Positions 1-12,616 of a stretch of DNA of 64,000 nt are shown here, piece by piece. The notes under the pieces were generated by a model. The model ran no database searches. It was not told the DNA's origin and worked only from the letters and a program-made list of their open reading frames with translations. Position 1 is the stretch's first letter. Each line of letters starts with the position of its first letter. The position numbers and the translations under genes were made by a program. Source of the stretch: Maratus speciosus (taxonomy: Eukaryota; Arthropoda; Arachnida; Araneae; Salticidae); assembly GCA_963932465.1 (NCBI GenBank), contig OZ010796.1, positions 75,474,974 through 75,538,973 of the forward strand, written 5' to 3'.

Positions 1-364
1 CATGACCAAATGTGTGACAAATATCAACAGTTAAAGATTGTTATTGAAAAAATATTCCAATTACTTACCAATTTTATTTTTTTATTTATTCATTGTTACC
101 ATTGAATGGTGCAGAATTTTTGTTTAAATAATTCTTTAAAATCGTAAACAATAGGTTTTATTGGTATTCTACATGAGATTTTTTACTAAAAAATCCAAAA
201 ATATAGAAAACGGAAATTCTACACAAATCTTTAAATTAAAAATCAAGGACTTTCATTGGTCCAAAACAAAAAAATTGAAGCAGCAGTAGAATTGATAAAA
301 AGGGAAAGTCACTGGTCCGCAGTCATCATCACTGGCCGACTACATAAGATTCTATTATGTCCCT
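1..364. other. AT-rich DNA, nothing recognised
   Basis: No long open frame, RNA gene or terminal repeat pair was recognised here. Confidence 0.5.
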
Positions 365-656
365 ATAAGGGGATTCTTCACTCGCTTGAAAACGCCTGCT
401 ACCTAATGTTAAACCAATGGGCAGGTTGTTTTTGAATTTCGCTGATAAATTTGAATATTTTTAAATGATTTTTCTTGCATATGAGAGCTGAGCTTGATCT
501 TTAATATGACTGTTTTTTACTCTTTCGATTTCGGTTGCAGATTTTTTCAATAAACGTACAAAAAAATTAAAAATATTCAAATTTAAATGAAGATCTCGAA
601 AACAATCTGCCCAACATTACAGTGGGTGTTTTCAAGTGAGTTAAGACTCCCCTTAA
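365..656. mobile_element. Palindromic MITE, family P, copy 1
   Basis: The left end (TAAGGGGATTCTTCACTCGC followed by TTGAAAACGCC) is mirrored by the right end (GGTGTTTTCAAGTGAG, then TTAAGACTCCCCTTA). An inner motif, AATGTTAAACC on the left and GGGCAGATTGTT-like on the right, recurs in the other copies near 11.7, 19.2, 39.0 and 59.6 kb. The element is non-coding. The superfamily and target duplication were not resolved. Boundaries are good to about 10 bases. Confidence 0.6.
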
Positions 657-1340
657 TCCTTTGAGTGATCCCCCACTCTACCTCATAGAATATAAAACAA
701 ACTTCCTTTGCAGTTATCCAAAATTTTCAGCATAGTAAAATGTAAGATTATAATTTTCTAAAAATTAAATAAACTACATAAACAAAAACTGTAAAATTAT
801 TAATTAGATATTTTATTTCCAATTATTTATTTCAACTAGCTGTAAGATTTAATGCAATTTTAATATTATTATTATTATTATTTTAATAAAATGAAATTGT
901 TTGATTTACTTGTCAGAGAGGGGGGGGGGAGTTACCTACGGTCCTGCGGACCACTCAATTTTTCAAATTAGTGGTCCGATTGAATTTTTAATGGTCTCTG
1001 CCAAGGATTTTGAATACTGTTAACGACCTACAAATTAAATAAACTAATAAATATAATTAAATTAATATATATAATTAAATAAACTAATGATATTATGCAT
1101 TTTTTTAAGGCTTTCATTTTTTAAGTACAAGTTTTAAACATTCAAATGGCCAGGAAAGGGGGGGGGAATTTCAGGGTGGGGCAGAGAAATTTGGAAAATT
1201 TTAAAATAAGAAATAATCGAATGTACCAATCCCTAAACTTTCTTCTATTTCATACACGTTAATACTTTAAAATTCACTAGTGTGCCAAAATTAAATGGCA
1301 ATCTATGCCCATCATAACATGTGAAATTCTGAATATATGA
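657..1340. other. AT-rich DNA with simple repeats
   Basis: The region contains a short (ATT)n run near 865-885, a G run at 919-928 and a second G run near 1159. No gene is visible. Confidence 0.5.
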
Positions 1341-1349
1341 AATTCTGTG

Positions 1350-1700
1350 CATTAGTTCTTGAGATATGACTATTGCTACAATCATGTAAATCTTGCAAAA
1401 TGCAGCATAGCAGTGCCACCTGTGTTGCTGATTAGGTTTTGGTGTAAATTGCCTAACACCAAAACCACTTTGGAGTGAATTGCCCTATGTCAATGTCTAA
1501 CTGAATCTGAAATTTGATGAAAATCGGTTTATTTGTTTTTAGGATACAGCTATTATGAAAATCTTGAAAAATGCAGCATAGCAGCGCCACCTGTTGGGCA
1601 ATCTACACCAAAACGTAATCAGCACCATTTAATATCAAGGATTAATTGAATCTGAAGTTTGATGAACATCCATACATTAGTTCTTGAGATAGAGCTATAG
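1350..1700. repeat. Two-unit tandem repeat, 171-bp period
   Basis: The module TGCAGCATAGCAGYGCCACC occurs at 1401 and again at 1572, a 171-bp step. The module CATTAGTTCTTGAGATA occurs at 1350 and 1675. Between them the units share CTGAATCTGAARTTTGATGA. The second unit carries GCGCCACCTGTTGG (1584-1597), whose complement is one mismatch from the CTCF core consensus. The sequence is non-coding and probably a fragment of a dispersed repeat. Confidence 0.6.
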
Positions 1701-2880
1701 GGAAGTTGCAATCAGTTGACACAAACACAATTATCATTTCAAACATATTTCACACCTGGTTTTTCAAACAGCGGATCATATATGCGCATACACATATGAC
1801 AAAAGAATAGTAATGCCAAACATTGACATATTTCGGAATTAAACATTTTAATAATCATCAGGGGTGATTGTGTAGGTAATATACCTGAATTTAGGTATTT
1901 ATTTAATTTTCAGTACAGGAATTTTGTTTTTCTGATAGTTAAATAAATTAAGTAAGGCTAAAATATCAATTTTGTATGATTGTTAAATATAATTAAAATA
2001 TGACTGTTAAATATAATTAAAATTTATATTTTTCATATTGAGAGGATTGGACCTCCCTGCAATAAATTATATGTTCTCTCTAATATACAAAAACTACTTT
2101 CGCTACAATTTCAGATTATTTAATGATTTTAATAACAACTTTGTATTTTCATAAAAATATGAAAAGAGCAAGTTACAAATAAAAAGAAAAAATTTTAATG
2201 TAAAGAACAAATTACAAATAAAAAGAGGATATTTTGGTTAGATCAAAAATGACAATGCTATCAAAAAATCCAGAATCAAATGACAATGTGACAATTAGGG
2301 ATTAAAATTAGTTGATGCCATCACTGCCCATCAAGGTGTTAAACAGCAACAATACTAAAATTGATGTTTTCACTTGCTGTAATAAAAAATGAATGAGGAT
2401 TAAAAAATGGGGGGGGGATTAATAAAACTTTTAATGTAGGGAGACTAACTTCATGCATAAAATTTGCTATTTAGTGATAGTTAGAGAAGATAAAAAAAAA
2501 TACTTTCTTATGGTATTTACAACATGTGCTTTATTCCTTTATTAAACATTGAAAATATTAAACTCATATGAATCACTTCATTTTAATTTAGTTGCTACAA
2601 ATTTTAGAAATCTTATTGCATTTTAATAAAAATACACTAAATAAAAATAAAGAACTTTTTAACAGAACTGTTATCCAAAAGTGCACAGATAAAATAACTT
2701 TCAAACCCCAAATGAACTTAATATTAACAATCTGTAAATGAAACCAGATCATCAGCCAGAGTGGTGTGGACGTTGTGTTGGAAACAGCAAGTACGACTTT
2801 GACAACAAGTTTGATATATATTCTTGTGGTATGGAAGAACATCCAGTATGAACTAGCAAGTTGCACTCACTGACAGAAAA
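1701..2880. other. AT-rich DNA, nothing recognised
   Basis: Scattered A/T runs and one G run near 2410 are present. Open frames here are short and of low complexity, and no domain was recognised. Confidence 0.45.
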
Positions 2881-2991
2881 TCAAAAGAAAATCCTGCATC
2901 GTAAGTGTACCCAGCTGTCATCAAAATCCAAAATGATCCTTCTTGACTCAGCCCCTTCACCTCCGGAAGATGACATCTTCAATAACTGCAT
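2881..2991 (-). CDS. Candidate short coding exon, unknown protein
   Basis: On the minus strand, 36 codons run from ATG at 2991 (a second in-frame ATG is at 2976) to TGA at 2881-2883. The stretch after the second ATG (MSSSGGEGAESRRIILDFDD) has protein-like composition, unlike the low-complexity shadows around it. An acceptor-like AG precedes the first codons near 2990, and a weak GT donor would end the exon at 2911. The promoter-like island at 3.9-4.6 kb lies upstream on the same strand, which would suit a 5' exon. The protein is not recognised and no second exon was found; it could be chance. Confidence 0.25.
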   Translation of the reverse strand: MQLLKMSSSGGEGAESRRIILDFDDSWVHLRCRIFF

Positions 2992-3899
2992 TAGTTTATA
3001 CATATTAAGTTAATATTTGAAGTTCATTTGGGATTTGGAAAGTTATTTTAATTGTACATGTTTGGATGATAACAGTATTAAAATGTTCTGTTTTTCAGTA
3101 AATATTTTCATTTATACCAGTATCAGAAAAGATTTATATACAATAAATTATAAAAGTAAACAGAGCAATCTATAATTGCTAAATTAAAATGAAGTTAATC
3201 AAATGTGTACGACAATTAAATAACCAGTACTATAATGAGTACTATCATTTTCATTGTTTAAAACAAATATACATATATTTTTAAACTGAATATATTTAAT
3301 TTTGCTGTTTAAAAATAAATACTTTTGTTTTATATAAAAATTGAGAACTACTCTCACAGAAAGACCACCTCACAATCTAGAGCTGGAAAGAGAGAGTATT
3401 CTCAAAAAATAAGATACTTGAAAAAGAGTATTTAAATTTTTAAAGGAGGGGGGGTGTGTAAGATGTTAGTTAGTCTTTGATTCACTTTTATAATATCTCA
3501 GAAAATGAGTTCTATTCTCCATAATATATAAAGCAGGCTTACACTTACTGATTATACACTGAGAACAATACTAAACTTTTTTTTAACACTTTTTTCTAGA
3601 TACCACCACTTAGCTGATACCACAGTACTGCATTAATTAAAAAAATATATACATCAAACTTCAATTATAAGTGCTTACAAAAACACATTTTAAACATACA
3701 TATAAAATAAAAAGAGAAATATAATTATATATGAACTCACATTACTTTCTTCAATAATACAACAGTTAGACTTAAACTGATGAGCTTTTTGGCAGTAAAA
3801 TAATGATTTACTGCGCTAGAAACTTCTCCGTACACGATGTAATCCGTGATCAAGGATTTAAAAACACGTATCAATAGTATTTAAAATAAATACTTTCAA
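2992..3899. other. AT-rich DNA, nothing recognised
   Basis: The stretch has low complexity and a G run near 3447. No gene was recognised. Confidence 0.45.
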
Positions 3900-4640
3900 A
3901 ATTTTATCAGATCTAAACACTGATGTATAAACAGAGACAGACGGCATAGAGTATAGCGAGATACTAGCAACTTGTAACGTCAGCTAGGTTTTCGAGCAGA
4001 CGACAAACCAGAGCTCAAATGTGCATGCTTCCATTTTGTGGCTCCCGTGTGCGGCAACAACCGCTCCCCTTTTGATCAGTTTTATCGCACATTGTTTCTG
4101 TTTTTTCGTATTACAAAAATAATAATAAAAACATTTCTGGTCTAAGTTTAACTTTTAGATAAGTTAGAAGATAAATGTAAATTTTGCCTATGACAAATCT
4201 CCGATTCAGCCTAAAATGGCTAGCAAAACCTGTGATACATATTTATTGCGATAGTATTCCACATAAAAATTAACTTTTGAAACAGTTTCCCATCTAAAAA
4301 AAAGTGATAATAGAATCTATTTGCACTGTCGAAAGTGCAGCTGCCGCCATGTTTGTAAATGTAAATAAAAAAATCCCGCAACTTTACCGGAAAGCGTTCA
4401 GAGCCGTTTTTACCCAACCTTACACCGAGAAACCAGTATGACGTCATTCCCCATTTTTCCCACAGCCATCTCTACACCGGCCAAATCGGTAAACTAACTC
4501 CGGCGGGTTACGTGACCAGTCGAAGGCGGTTAAATTGAAGCGGTGGTGACGGTCGCCATTTATTCTGTTCTTGAAAATTCCATCGTTGATGAATTCAAGT
4601 CGCAGTTTTCGTATAAAGTTGCACATGGTTCATGATTTTC
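3900..4640. promoter_or_regulatory. CpG-rich promoter-like island with CRE site
   Basis: This island has many more CpG dinucleotides than its AT-rich surroundings. It contains a perfect CRE/ATF palindrome TGACGTCA at 4439-4446 and GCCGCCATGTTT near 4344 and GTCGCCATTTAT near 4553, both resembling YY1-type CCGCCAT motifs. A strong GTAAGT donor sits on the plus strand near 4881. Short open frames on both strands look non-coding. I infer the promoter of an unseen host gene; its direction is unclear. Confidence 0.4.
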
Positions 4641-7124
4641 ATCTTTATACTATCTATTTTATTTAGATACTTATGTTTTATTTCACGAAAGTGTATCATG
4701 TGTTTTTCCTGCGTTTCATGTGCTTCCCTAGTGTTTCATTGTTTCTCTTTCTGAAAAGAAAATATGGCTCTCAAGTTTTCGCAAATATAATTTTAATTTC
4801 ATCTAAAAGGCTAGAATATGCATTAAATATTCTAAAATGATGTTCAGTGGATATCACCAAGGATTAACATAACTATTGAAGTAAGTTCTGATTTAACTTT
4901 TAAAATTTATTTTCTTAATAAAACAAATTATATCAGACGCTTGGTTTGAATATTAGCAATCTAAGAAAATAAGTATAAGGTTAACATGATTGTTAAAATA
5001 TATGATGAATGTACAGTTATATGTCAGTAATTATTATATCTCTCTAGAGAAGTTGATTGAAAATGAGAAAAGACTAATAATTCAAAAGCTCTTTCATAAG
5101 AAACAAAAATATTTAGATAAATATTTAGATAAGAAATGCAATTTATCAATAAATCAGGCACGAAACAATTCCTCCTAAAGGAGGAATTCCACCTATTTTA
5201 AAGCAATTTTGGACATTTTCTGGATTGATGCAAAAATGCAAAGAAAATATTGGAAGCATGTATGAGAGGGGGGGGGGGTGTCTAGGAAATTTAATAATAA
5301 TTTTGTTTACTCAAATCGTCGGAATTTGTTTCTGAATTACTGTGCAAAAAAGCCATCAAATCAAAGGTGAATAAGCATCTGAAAGTGGTGTAAATTGTTT
5401 CTGAAATGTCTTTCCAGAGTGATTTTTTTTAGACTTTAAAAGGTAAAGGAAGTTTCCATAAGGTTCTTTTTGGAATAGAATATTTTTTCCTAATTAACAC
5501 TTTTGTGTAATTTCAGTGATGCAATTTTGGAGATGTATTTCTGGAGTAAAGATTAATTTGACTTGCTTGTATTTATGCAGCATGGAGGTTTTTTTTTTTT
5601 TTTTTTTTTTTGTTTTTGAAAGGAGGGGGGAAATCTTAAACAGACAAACCTTCTAAAATATTATTTATTTTGACAAATTAATCGCTGTAGTTCACATAAA
5701 TTCATCAGATATTTATGGTTTTGCATCTTAACAAACTGTCTTCAATTTCCTGTTTTGATTCAAAAGACCTGTAAAATTATTAGTTTAAATTTCTTTTAAT
5801 AAATTTTAAATTATTAAAAGAAAATCATACATACAGTAATATTTTATTTTATTGTATAAATAAGTTAAAATGTGTCCAAAAATAAATATTGCATAGATGG
5901 AAAAAAATTTACAACTTTTTTTCTGTTTTCCAATTTCATGCCTGATAAATTTAGACGCATTTAAAGATCTTTAAATGATATATTAAACCCAGTTTATAAA
6001 AACATTGTGCCAATCCTACTTTTCATTGCAGGTTATGCTGCTTTCTAAACTTGCTAAAACATCACTGTTTTAATTACTGTATAGATTCTAGTAATGGCGA
6101 TTTTTCATAAGAATTTTTTATTAAAAATTAGTTAACTTTAGGTTTAAAATGTAGTGAATGACTTTGATCATTTATGTAAATATTGTACTCACAGGGATCT
6201 GTCCAGATTTTTCTTTCTGGGTCCTATTTTTAAAATTGTGAATAGTTTTTTTTTTTTTTTTTTTTTTTTTTTTCACATTTATGAAAAATCTATTTTTAAT
6301 TTTGAAAATTTAAAATTATCGTTATATTCAGGTTCTTGTTATACATTTTTAACAAGACCCTTTCCATATCTATATCTTGATAATAGGTTTTTTGACAAGT
6401 TAGATAGTATTACTTTTAAAATTTGTGATGAAAAGTACAGTTTGGAAATGCAAAAGTTTTGTGTAAAGCTAATTGTTAAGTTGAAAAATTTTGTGAAGGG
6501 TCCTGTTTTAAAATAGAAAGGTTGTGAAAGGTCCATTAAAGGACCTAATTTTTCTCTAAACAGATCCCTGGACTCATGACAGCTTTATTTATTTAAAAAT
6601 ATGATGCAAGTTGTATATAAGATCTTACCAAATAATTGCTCAAAAATAGTTATTAAAAATTTTAATTAAGAAATACAAGAGAAAAATTTAAAATAAAAAC
6701 TGAAAAATAAATAAATCTGTATTTATTTTTAGCATTCAACCTTAGAATATCTGAATTTCTTAACAATATGTGAATAATTTTTGTCATGTGCTTTTCATAA
6801 TTTAAATACCAAATTTATCCTTTCATTTATTTTTAATTTGTGTAAATGCATTTAGCCAATATAATATGTTATTCTTTTCATAACTAAGGGGCTGGCTCCA
6901 CATAAAACTTTGATCATGAAACTAAACAAACATTTTAAATTTTCTTTACTTTTCTGACAAATGTAATAGATGGGAAATATTTTTGTTAATTTTTGAATGA
7001 TGGGATACTAAGTTTCTTGTCAAAAGAAATTTTTAATAGATAGAAATTTTTAATCGATTGATTGAGCTTATTGAAAAATCTTTCAGTAAAATAATATTAC
7101 AAGAAAACCGGGACCTGAAGGGAG
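4641..7124. other. AT-rich intron-like DNA
   Basis: No supported gene was found. The region holds T homopolymers near 5588-5611 and 6246-6273, and G runs near 5269 and 5624. Open frames are low-complexity and phenylalanine- or lysine-rich. Confidence 0.45.
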
Positions 7125-7425
7125 ATTCACTAGGCACTCAATCGCGATATAATTTTACTAGTGGGGGAAAAAGTCCGCCTTCGACAGCCGCCATTTTGAA
7201 TGAGCAGTCAGGCCTAGTATTCAGAGGGCTGTGATTTTTCCGAGTTACCCGTGTTTCGGTCTCTGAAGCGAATTTGGAATCTTCCCTCGATTCACGCACT
7301 TTTGGCGAGATTTGTTTGGCGAGAAATGCATTTTGAGATGAAATGAAAAATATGGAACCGAAGTAGCGATCGTGCGCGAATCGAGGGAAATGCCCAAAGA
7401 GAGTTATTGTTATTATTTCGTTGTC
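7125..7425. promoter_or_regulatory. CpG-rich island, promoter-like
   Basis: The island includes CAGCCGCCATTTTGAAT near 7183, a YY1-like motif, and several CpGs. A block around 7257-7312, reading TCTCTGAAGCGAATTTGGAA then TCTTCCCTCGATTC and TTTGGCGAG, reappears in reverse complement at about 23610-23670. I infer either two related promoters or a dispersed GC-rich repeat. Confidence 0.35.
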
Positions 7426-9985
7426 GCTTGTTGTGGCGCATTTTCGGTTGGAATTTTATTTGCGTTTTTCGTGTGTCAATAACAATAAACCTTTTTTATT
7501 TTATTTATTTATTTATTTATTTATTTTTTGTTCGGGCTGAAGAACTAGCGATGTTATTGTATCAAGAAGCGTCCTTTTTAAAAAATATTCTGACACAATA
7601 AATATCTTTCAACTAACTGACACATTGAAGACTAGAATCAGAAGATTTCATGAAATACTTTTAAAACATACAAAGTTAAAGAATTGTTCATTAAACATAA
7701 ACATTTGTCAATGATTAAAGTAAATTATTATTCTTAAATTTTTCTTTTCAATGTAACCAATATGTTTTTTAATATTATTAGTAAAATTATAAATAAAATA
7801 TGATTGGAATATAATCCTTAATATAACTTTCTCTCCAAAACTTTGGAAAGGAATGTAGTTACTCCCTTAGTGTTGACTTTAGAAAAAAGGGGCCGCTGGG
7901 CGGAAATTTTTCAAAAAGGGGACACTATTTTATTACTAAACACTATATTAAATTTTTTTAAACAGGCCGGGTGAGCAGAATAAAGACAATTTTTGCTATA
8001 ATAGTCTAAACCGAACTGATAAAAAAAATTAAGCGGGCTCACCGACACAGTACAACAAATTGAAAATAAACTACGCTGATAAAATAGAAACAATTTTCAA
8101 TGGACATGACTGGTATGAGAATAAGTACAAATATGCTGCATGAGCTGATGATAGTTTCACAACATCAATACAGAAACATAATATGCCCATTTTAGAGATT
8201 GGCACCGGACAGTTAGATGTGTGCGAGTCAGTGTTGAATTTTTTCAGCAGACTCTGAGAGTGCCAAAATCAAGCTTACATTTTCTCTACATACTCGAGCC
8301 AGGTCGAGCTATAACTGGACTTAATTAATCACAGAACGTATCAATGCAATTTATTGTAAAAATAGTAATAGCAATAATGAATTTCAGTTAACAGAATCTA
8401 TAAATATGTATTATAATAAATTCTAGAATTAAAAAAAAAAACTAATTTTAGTTTCTTCTATCTTTACAAGAAGAAAGTATTGGATTCATGAAAAATTTTG
8501 ACTTCCGGTTTTCAATGGATTTATACGTTTTAGAAGATCCTGAACATGATTTGATGGTTTTTAGAAAATGTCTATCACTCTATGAGTCTGACGTTACTTT
8601 ATAGGTAACTTTAGATAAAGGAAATCATCCATTTATTAAATATTGTGTTAATACTAAATAAATTCGTGAAATTTACGGGGAGAGGTGGGGGGGCGCACCT
8701 TCCACTGCTTGGGCGCGCATTCTTTCCTTGGGTTATAAGGGCCCAATTTCAACAGTATTTGGTTCATTCAATTTAGATTACAATTCAGCTACTTTCTGTA
8801 TTATAAAATTTTATCTTAAGACTTCAGTTGCCAACATTTTTGAACATTAATGGTGCATTATTTTTTCGGCCTCTATGGGCTTGCTTGATTACTACGAGAA
8901 CTGGCACATTCAACTTGGCTTTCGATTATCTCTGGCACATGCAGAGCACTTCCGGTACATACTTGCCTTAAGTTGCGGGGAATGCAGTTCACAGGTTCCT
9001 TCAGAAGGAGGTTTGCTGGGAACACACAAGACACTGCAGAAGATAATGGGGCCCCCAAAACTAGGTTCATTTATTTAAAATATTTTCAAAAGATATAAAA
9101 TCATACAAACTTGAGTTTAATTTTAGGCTATTATAATGGGCCCTGGGCAACACCGGACATACAATATAGATTCAACTACACAGGGTGTTCCAAAAGTGCT
9201 GAAAGATGTTTCATGAAACACACAGGAAATTCAAGAAATGATAGAGGATGCTTCACGAGATCTAATGATTCAATTATACTTAAGAGGCTACTTCACTAGT
9301 GCTGTAAAAGTACCGACTAAATGAACACCCGTATGTATTCGTTACTTTCAAACACACTACCCATTAGAAAATATTTGTTACTCATTACTCTTTAGAAAAC
9401 GGATATTAAAAATTATCCTAAGTACTAGTACACATATATTCGATGTATTTTCTAATTTTCTGAGTTGGTTTTTTTTTTTTATTATAATTAGTTTTAACTG
9501 TTCCTTAAAATAATAGATCAAATCTATATGGATGCTTACACTAATTTAACATTTCATAAAGTATAAAATTGGGCATTCAAAATACTGCATGTGAAATATA
9601 TGGTCATAAGACTACAGTAAATATAATTATATACCGTATGTGAGATCTTTTAGAAATTTTGTTACCGTTACATAGACCCATAATAAAGTTTTGTATGAAA
9701 CCTTTCTGTAACAGAAATCTGTGTAAAAGTGGAATTTACCTTGAATTGAAATATTCCAAGATCTGATTTCCATAAAAATAATACAAGGAAATGCATCTGC
9801 TAAGATGAAAAATTTCTCTGAAACAGATTTCCTTAGGGATTTCTCACAATTCTATCTCCGTAAGTATTACTGTATGTATTAAAGAAAAAAATAGTAATTG
9901 AGTATATTAATAGAAATATTCACTGCTTACTGAAACCAGTAAAACATGACAACTGAACGTGTCTATAACGGAAACTAGCATGAAA
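7426..9985. other. AT-rich DNA with a short GC-richer patch
   Basis: No recognised gene. The patch at about 8860-9070 is GC-richer and open on both strands for about 65 codons, but neither product is recognised. A G run lies near 8685 and a (TTTA)n run near 7497-7530. Confidence 0.4.
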
Positions 9986-10115
9986 TCGGTTCTCAAAACA
10001 TATTTACCTCTGCTCGACATTGCAAAACTTTCTGACACATTCATATACTCAACTAATGCATAAACTCGTAAAATTGGCAGTGATGCGAATGATATGGAAA
10101 CGAATAGCGTTTTTT
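9985..10115 (-). mobile_element. Fragment of hAT-like MITE family A (inverted)
   Basis: Read on the minus strand, the segment contains ATGTGTCAGAAAGTTTTGC, identical to the family-A copy at about 32423-32441. Upstream it has CGCTATTCGTTTCC, as in the second full copy near 52456. No ends are preserved, so this is a fragment. Confidence 0.5.
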
Positions 10116-10740
10116 CATTTTTCGATAAGTTCATCGCAGTTCAAGCTATAATCAAGTGCTTTTATATGATGGCCCTTCAATTACTGTCACATCCAGAAAT
10201 TTGGTTCTAAACACACATTTTCATAGTATATCTTCAAACAAATCTTTTGAATTTAAAGGAAAGAGACACTAATCCATTTCTTAATTTCTGATCAAAAGTG
10301 CTTACAGATTTTTTGCGAATATGAGTAAAAAGCAATGATTTAAAAAGTTATATTTCATAAAAATACTTTATCATTCCTTAAATGCAGCTACAATAAATAT
10401 TTTATTCTGTTATAAGCTTCAGTTTTTTTTTACAGCAAAATTATGAGCAATCTTAATAGATTAAATGCATAATTAATACGAAATTAATCTAATTAAAATA
10501 TTAAATGATAAACATATCTTGTCTCTTTATTGCTTGGATCCAAGCTTCCTTTTTTTAAATGCATTCATAAAACCTCTTGGCCAAAAAAAAAAATCAATTA
10601 TTCTCTCCATGTTTGAAAAAAGCATATAACACTTCATATCTGAGAAATAAAAAAGAAAAATGCCCTTTAAACTGATGGCATTGAGCTCACATACCATTGA
10701 CATTAATTGTATATTATACTCTTATTTCAAAGAATAATGC
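10116..10740. other. AT-rich DNA, nothing recognised
   Basis: No gene or repeat boundary was recognised. Confidence 0.4.
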
Positions 10741-10744
10741 CCTC

Positions 10745-11200
10745 GAAAAATAAATTAAGGGGGGATTACCTCCCTCCCGTTTCCCCTCTTTATACTTAAC
10801 CAATGATCCTCCAAATGTCATCAGGGAAGCGCCTTATCAAAATAAATCGGTATACCAAATTTGAAGCAAATCGGATAGAAAAAAACATTTATCTTAATTA
10901 AGTGGGTATTAGCCCCACGTTTCCCCCTTTATATTTAACCAATGAACTTCCAAATCTAATCAGGAAGCGCCTTATCAGAATTAACCGGTACACCAAATTT
11001 GAAGAAAATCCGATAATTCTGCATGGAAAACCCATTTATCTAAGTTAAGAGGAGGATTAGCCCCCCGTTCCCTCCCTTTTATACTTAACCAATCAACCAC
11101 CAAAACTAATCAGGGAAGTGCCGTATCAGAATGAACCTAGAAAAAAAATTGAAGCAAATCGGATATTTCTATCAAGAGTTATCGCGTTATGTACATACAG
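10745..11200. repeat. Three tandem units of about 140-150 bp
   Basis: The motif AYTTAACCAATSAWC recurs at about 10794, 10933 and 11083. Each unit also has a pyrimidine block (CCCGTTTCCCC-like), then TCAGGGAAGYGCCKTATCA, then AAATTTGAAGCAAATCGGAT. A 90-codon open frame runs across the last unit and beyond, but it is repeat-derived and not a believable protein. Confidence 0.65.
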
Positions 11201-11656
11201 AACCGGCGGGCACATTATCTCTCGGGCTTTGATAGCCTGTGAGCTAAAAAGTACAATCCCTGAAAGAAAAAACGATCTCATAGTAATAGTTCTTCTAAAA
11301 GCAGTTTGTTCTGCTATTGACCATGTGACTTCAAAATCTTCCTTCCAAAATTATTCACACGGACATTTTCGGCAAATAAACGAGTGCTGAAGCAAAGCCA
11401 CTGAAGTAACGAAACGATTAAATGGATACTCATATGGGACACTAATATGGGAACAACTGATTTCCGAACACAAATTCACATCTTTCCGCATCAGACAATG
11501 CGACTGTTCATGAATCACGAAATGAAAGTAACGTTTGAAGTTTGTTTCTAAGTTCTGCAGTAACGACTCATATTCCGAACTAATGATTTGGTACTTTGTA
11601 CCAGAGAGATTACCCGTTACTCAGTAAAGAATACATGCGGTTTGCAATGCCTCTAT
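11201..11656. other. Unassigned DNA
   Basis: Moderate complexity with a few CpGs; no supported gene or repeat. Confidence 0.35.
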
Positions 11657-12078
11657 ACTTCACTCATGCAAAAAAAGTGCTCAGAAATATGTTAATCCTA
11701 TGGGAGAAATTTTTAAAAATATCTTGTTTGGATTTCCACATTTTAATTTGTTTTGTTTTTTGCATTGGATAGCTAAGGTTGATCTCTACAAAGACTGCTT
11801 TTTACTTTCGATTTTGTTTACAGGTTTTTATTTTTTAATTAGAATACTTTCCCTTTCTGAACTGGTTTTGAAAGTGGAAGTATCCTCATAAAAAGAATAA
11901 AATATATAGACAATTGAAAAAGTAAAATATTGCCTTTGAGGAGATCAACCTCAGCTATCCAATGCAAAAAAAAAAAAAAAATAAATAAATAAATAAATAT
12001 TGAAATGCAAGAGATATTTTTAATAATTTCTCCCATAGGATTAACATTAGCAAGTGGGTGTTTTCATATGAATGAAAT
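11657..12078. mobile_element. Palindromic MITE, family P, copy 2
   Basis: The arms mirror each other: ATGTTAATCCTATGGGAGAA near 11688 on the left and TTCTCCCATAGGATTAACAT near 12028 on the right. Inside, TGCATTGGATAGCTAAGGTT is mirrored by AACCTCAGCTATCCAATGCA-like sequence. A single-stranded copy would fold into a hairpin of nearly 400 bases. It is non-coding; short frames inside are arm translations. Confidence 0.75.
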
Positions 12079-12204
12079 AGCCCGGAAGATGAAATTAAAG
12101 ACTACGAAGCTCGCAGAAAAATGTGTTGATCCCATAAAATGTATGAGAGTTAAATGATGAATATGTTATATGTATGGATGCCTGACATCTAGCATGCAAG
12201 CAAA

Positions 12205-12520
12205 TAAATCTACAATTTTTAACTAAACACTAGGACTACACAAAGCCTCAATATCTCCATTCCTGGCAAAAAATCCAGAGAATCAAAATAACGATAAGGC
12301 TAATTGTACAAAATCCGGTATTACCAAAAGATGTGCAACCCCCAAACGGACAGCAACAGCAATCAACCGAATGACTAGGAAGAGTCCCAACTGATCCTAG
12401 ACTTATATTTTGCCCAGATGATGTTTTGGCTAGCCCAACTCTAAAAGAATACGTATTGAAAAATGTTATTGCATGTTCAAAAGACATACATATTTACCGT
12501 ATCTTTTATAGAATTTCTTA
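12205..12520 (+). pseudogene. Possible decayed coding piece upstream of the unknown plus-strand gene
   Basis: The plus frame starting near 12246 stays open for about 90 codons except for one TGA. It encodes a Gln-rich spot (NGQQQQSTE) and has ordinary protein-like composition. It lies upstream of, and on the same strand as, the better-supported frame at 13693-15375. A GTATCT donor-like site occurs near 12498. The minus strand also has a 79-codon frame here, so the coding strand is uncertain. The product is not recognised. Confidence 0.25.
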
Positions 12521-12557
12521 TTAAATTAACATGTAAAAATTAACCGAGTATCCTGCA

Positions 12558-12559
<2 letters not shown>

Positions 12560-12594
<35 letters not shown>
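12560..12594. repeat. T homopolymer of about 35 bases
   Basis: An uninterrupted T run just upstream of the Tc1-like MITE; length errors in sequencing are likely. Confidence 0.9.
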
Positions 12595-12597
<3 letters not shown>

Positions 12598-12616
12598 GGA
12601 ATAACATGGAAAAGTA

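Noticed and set aside
8873..9078. Overlapping 65-67-codon frames on both strands
   Set aside because: No recognised motif, no splice or conservation evidence, and both strands are equally open.
12248..12487. 79-codon minus-strand Cys-rich membrane-like protein
   Set aside because: The plus strand in the same place is also open and has more protein-like words; neither is strong, so no minus-strand gene is called.
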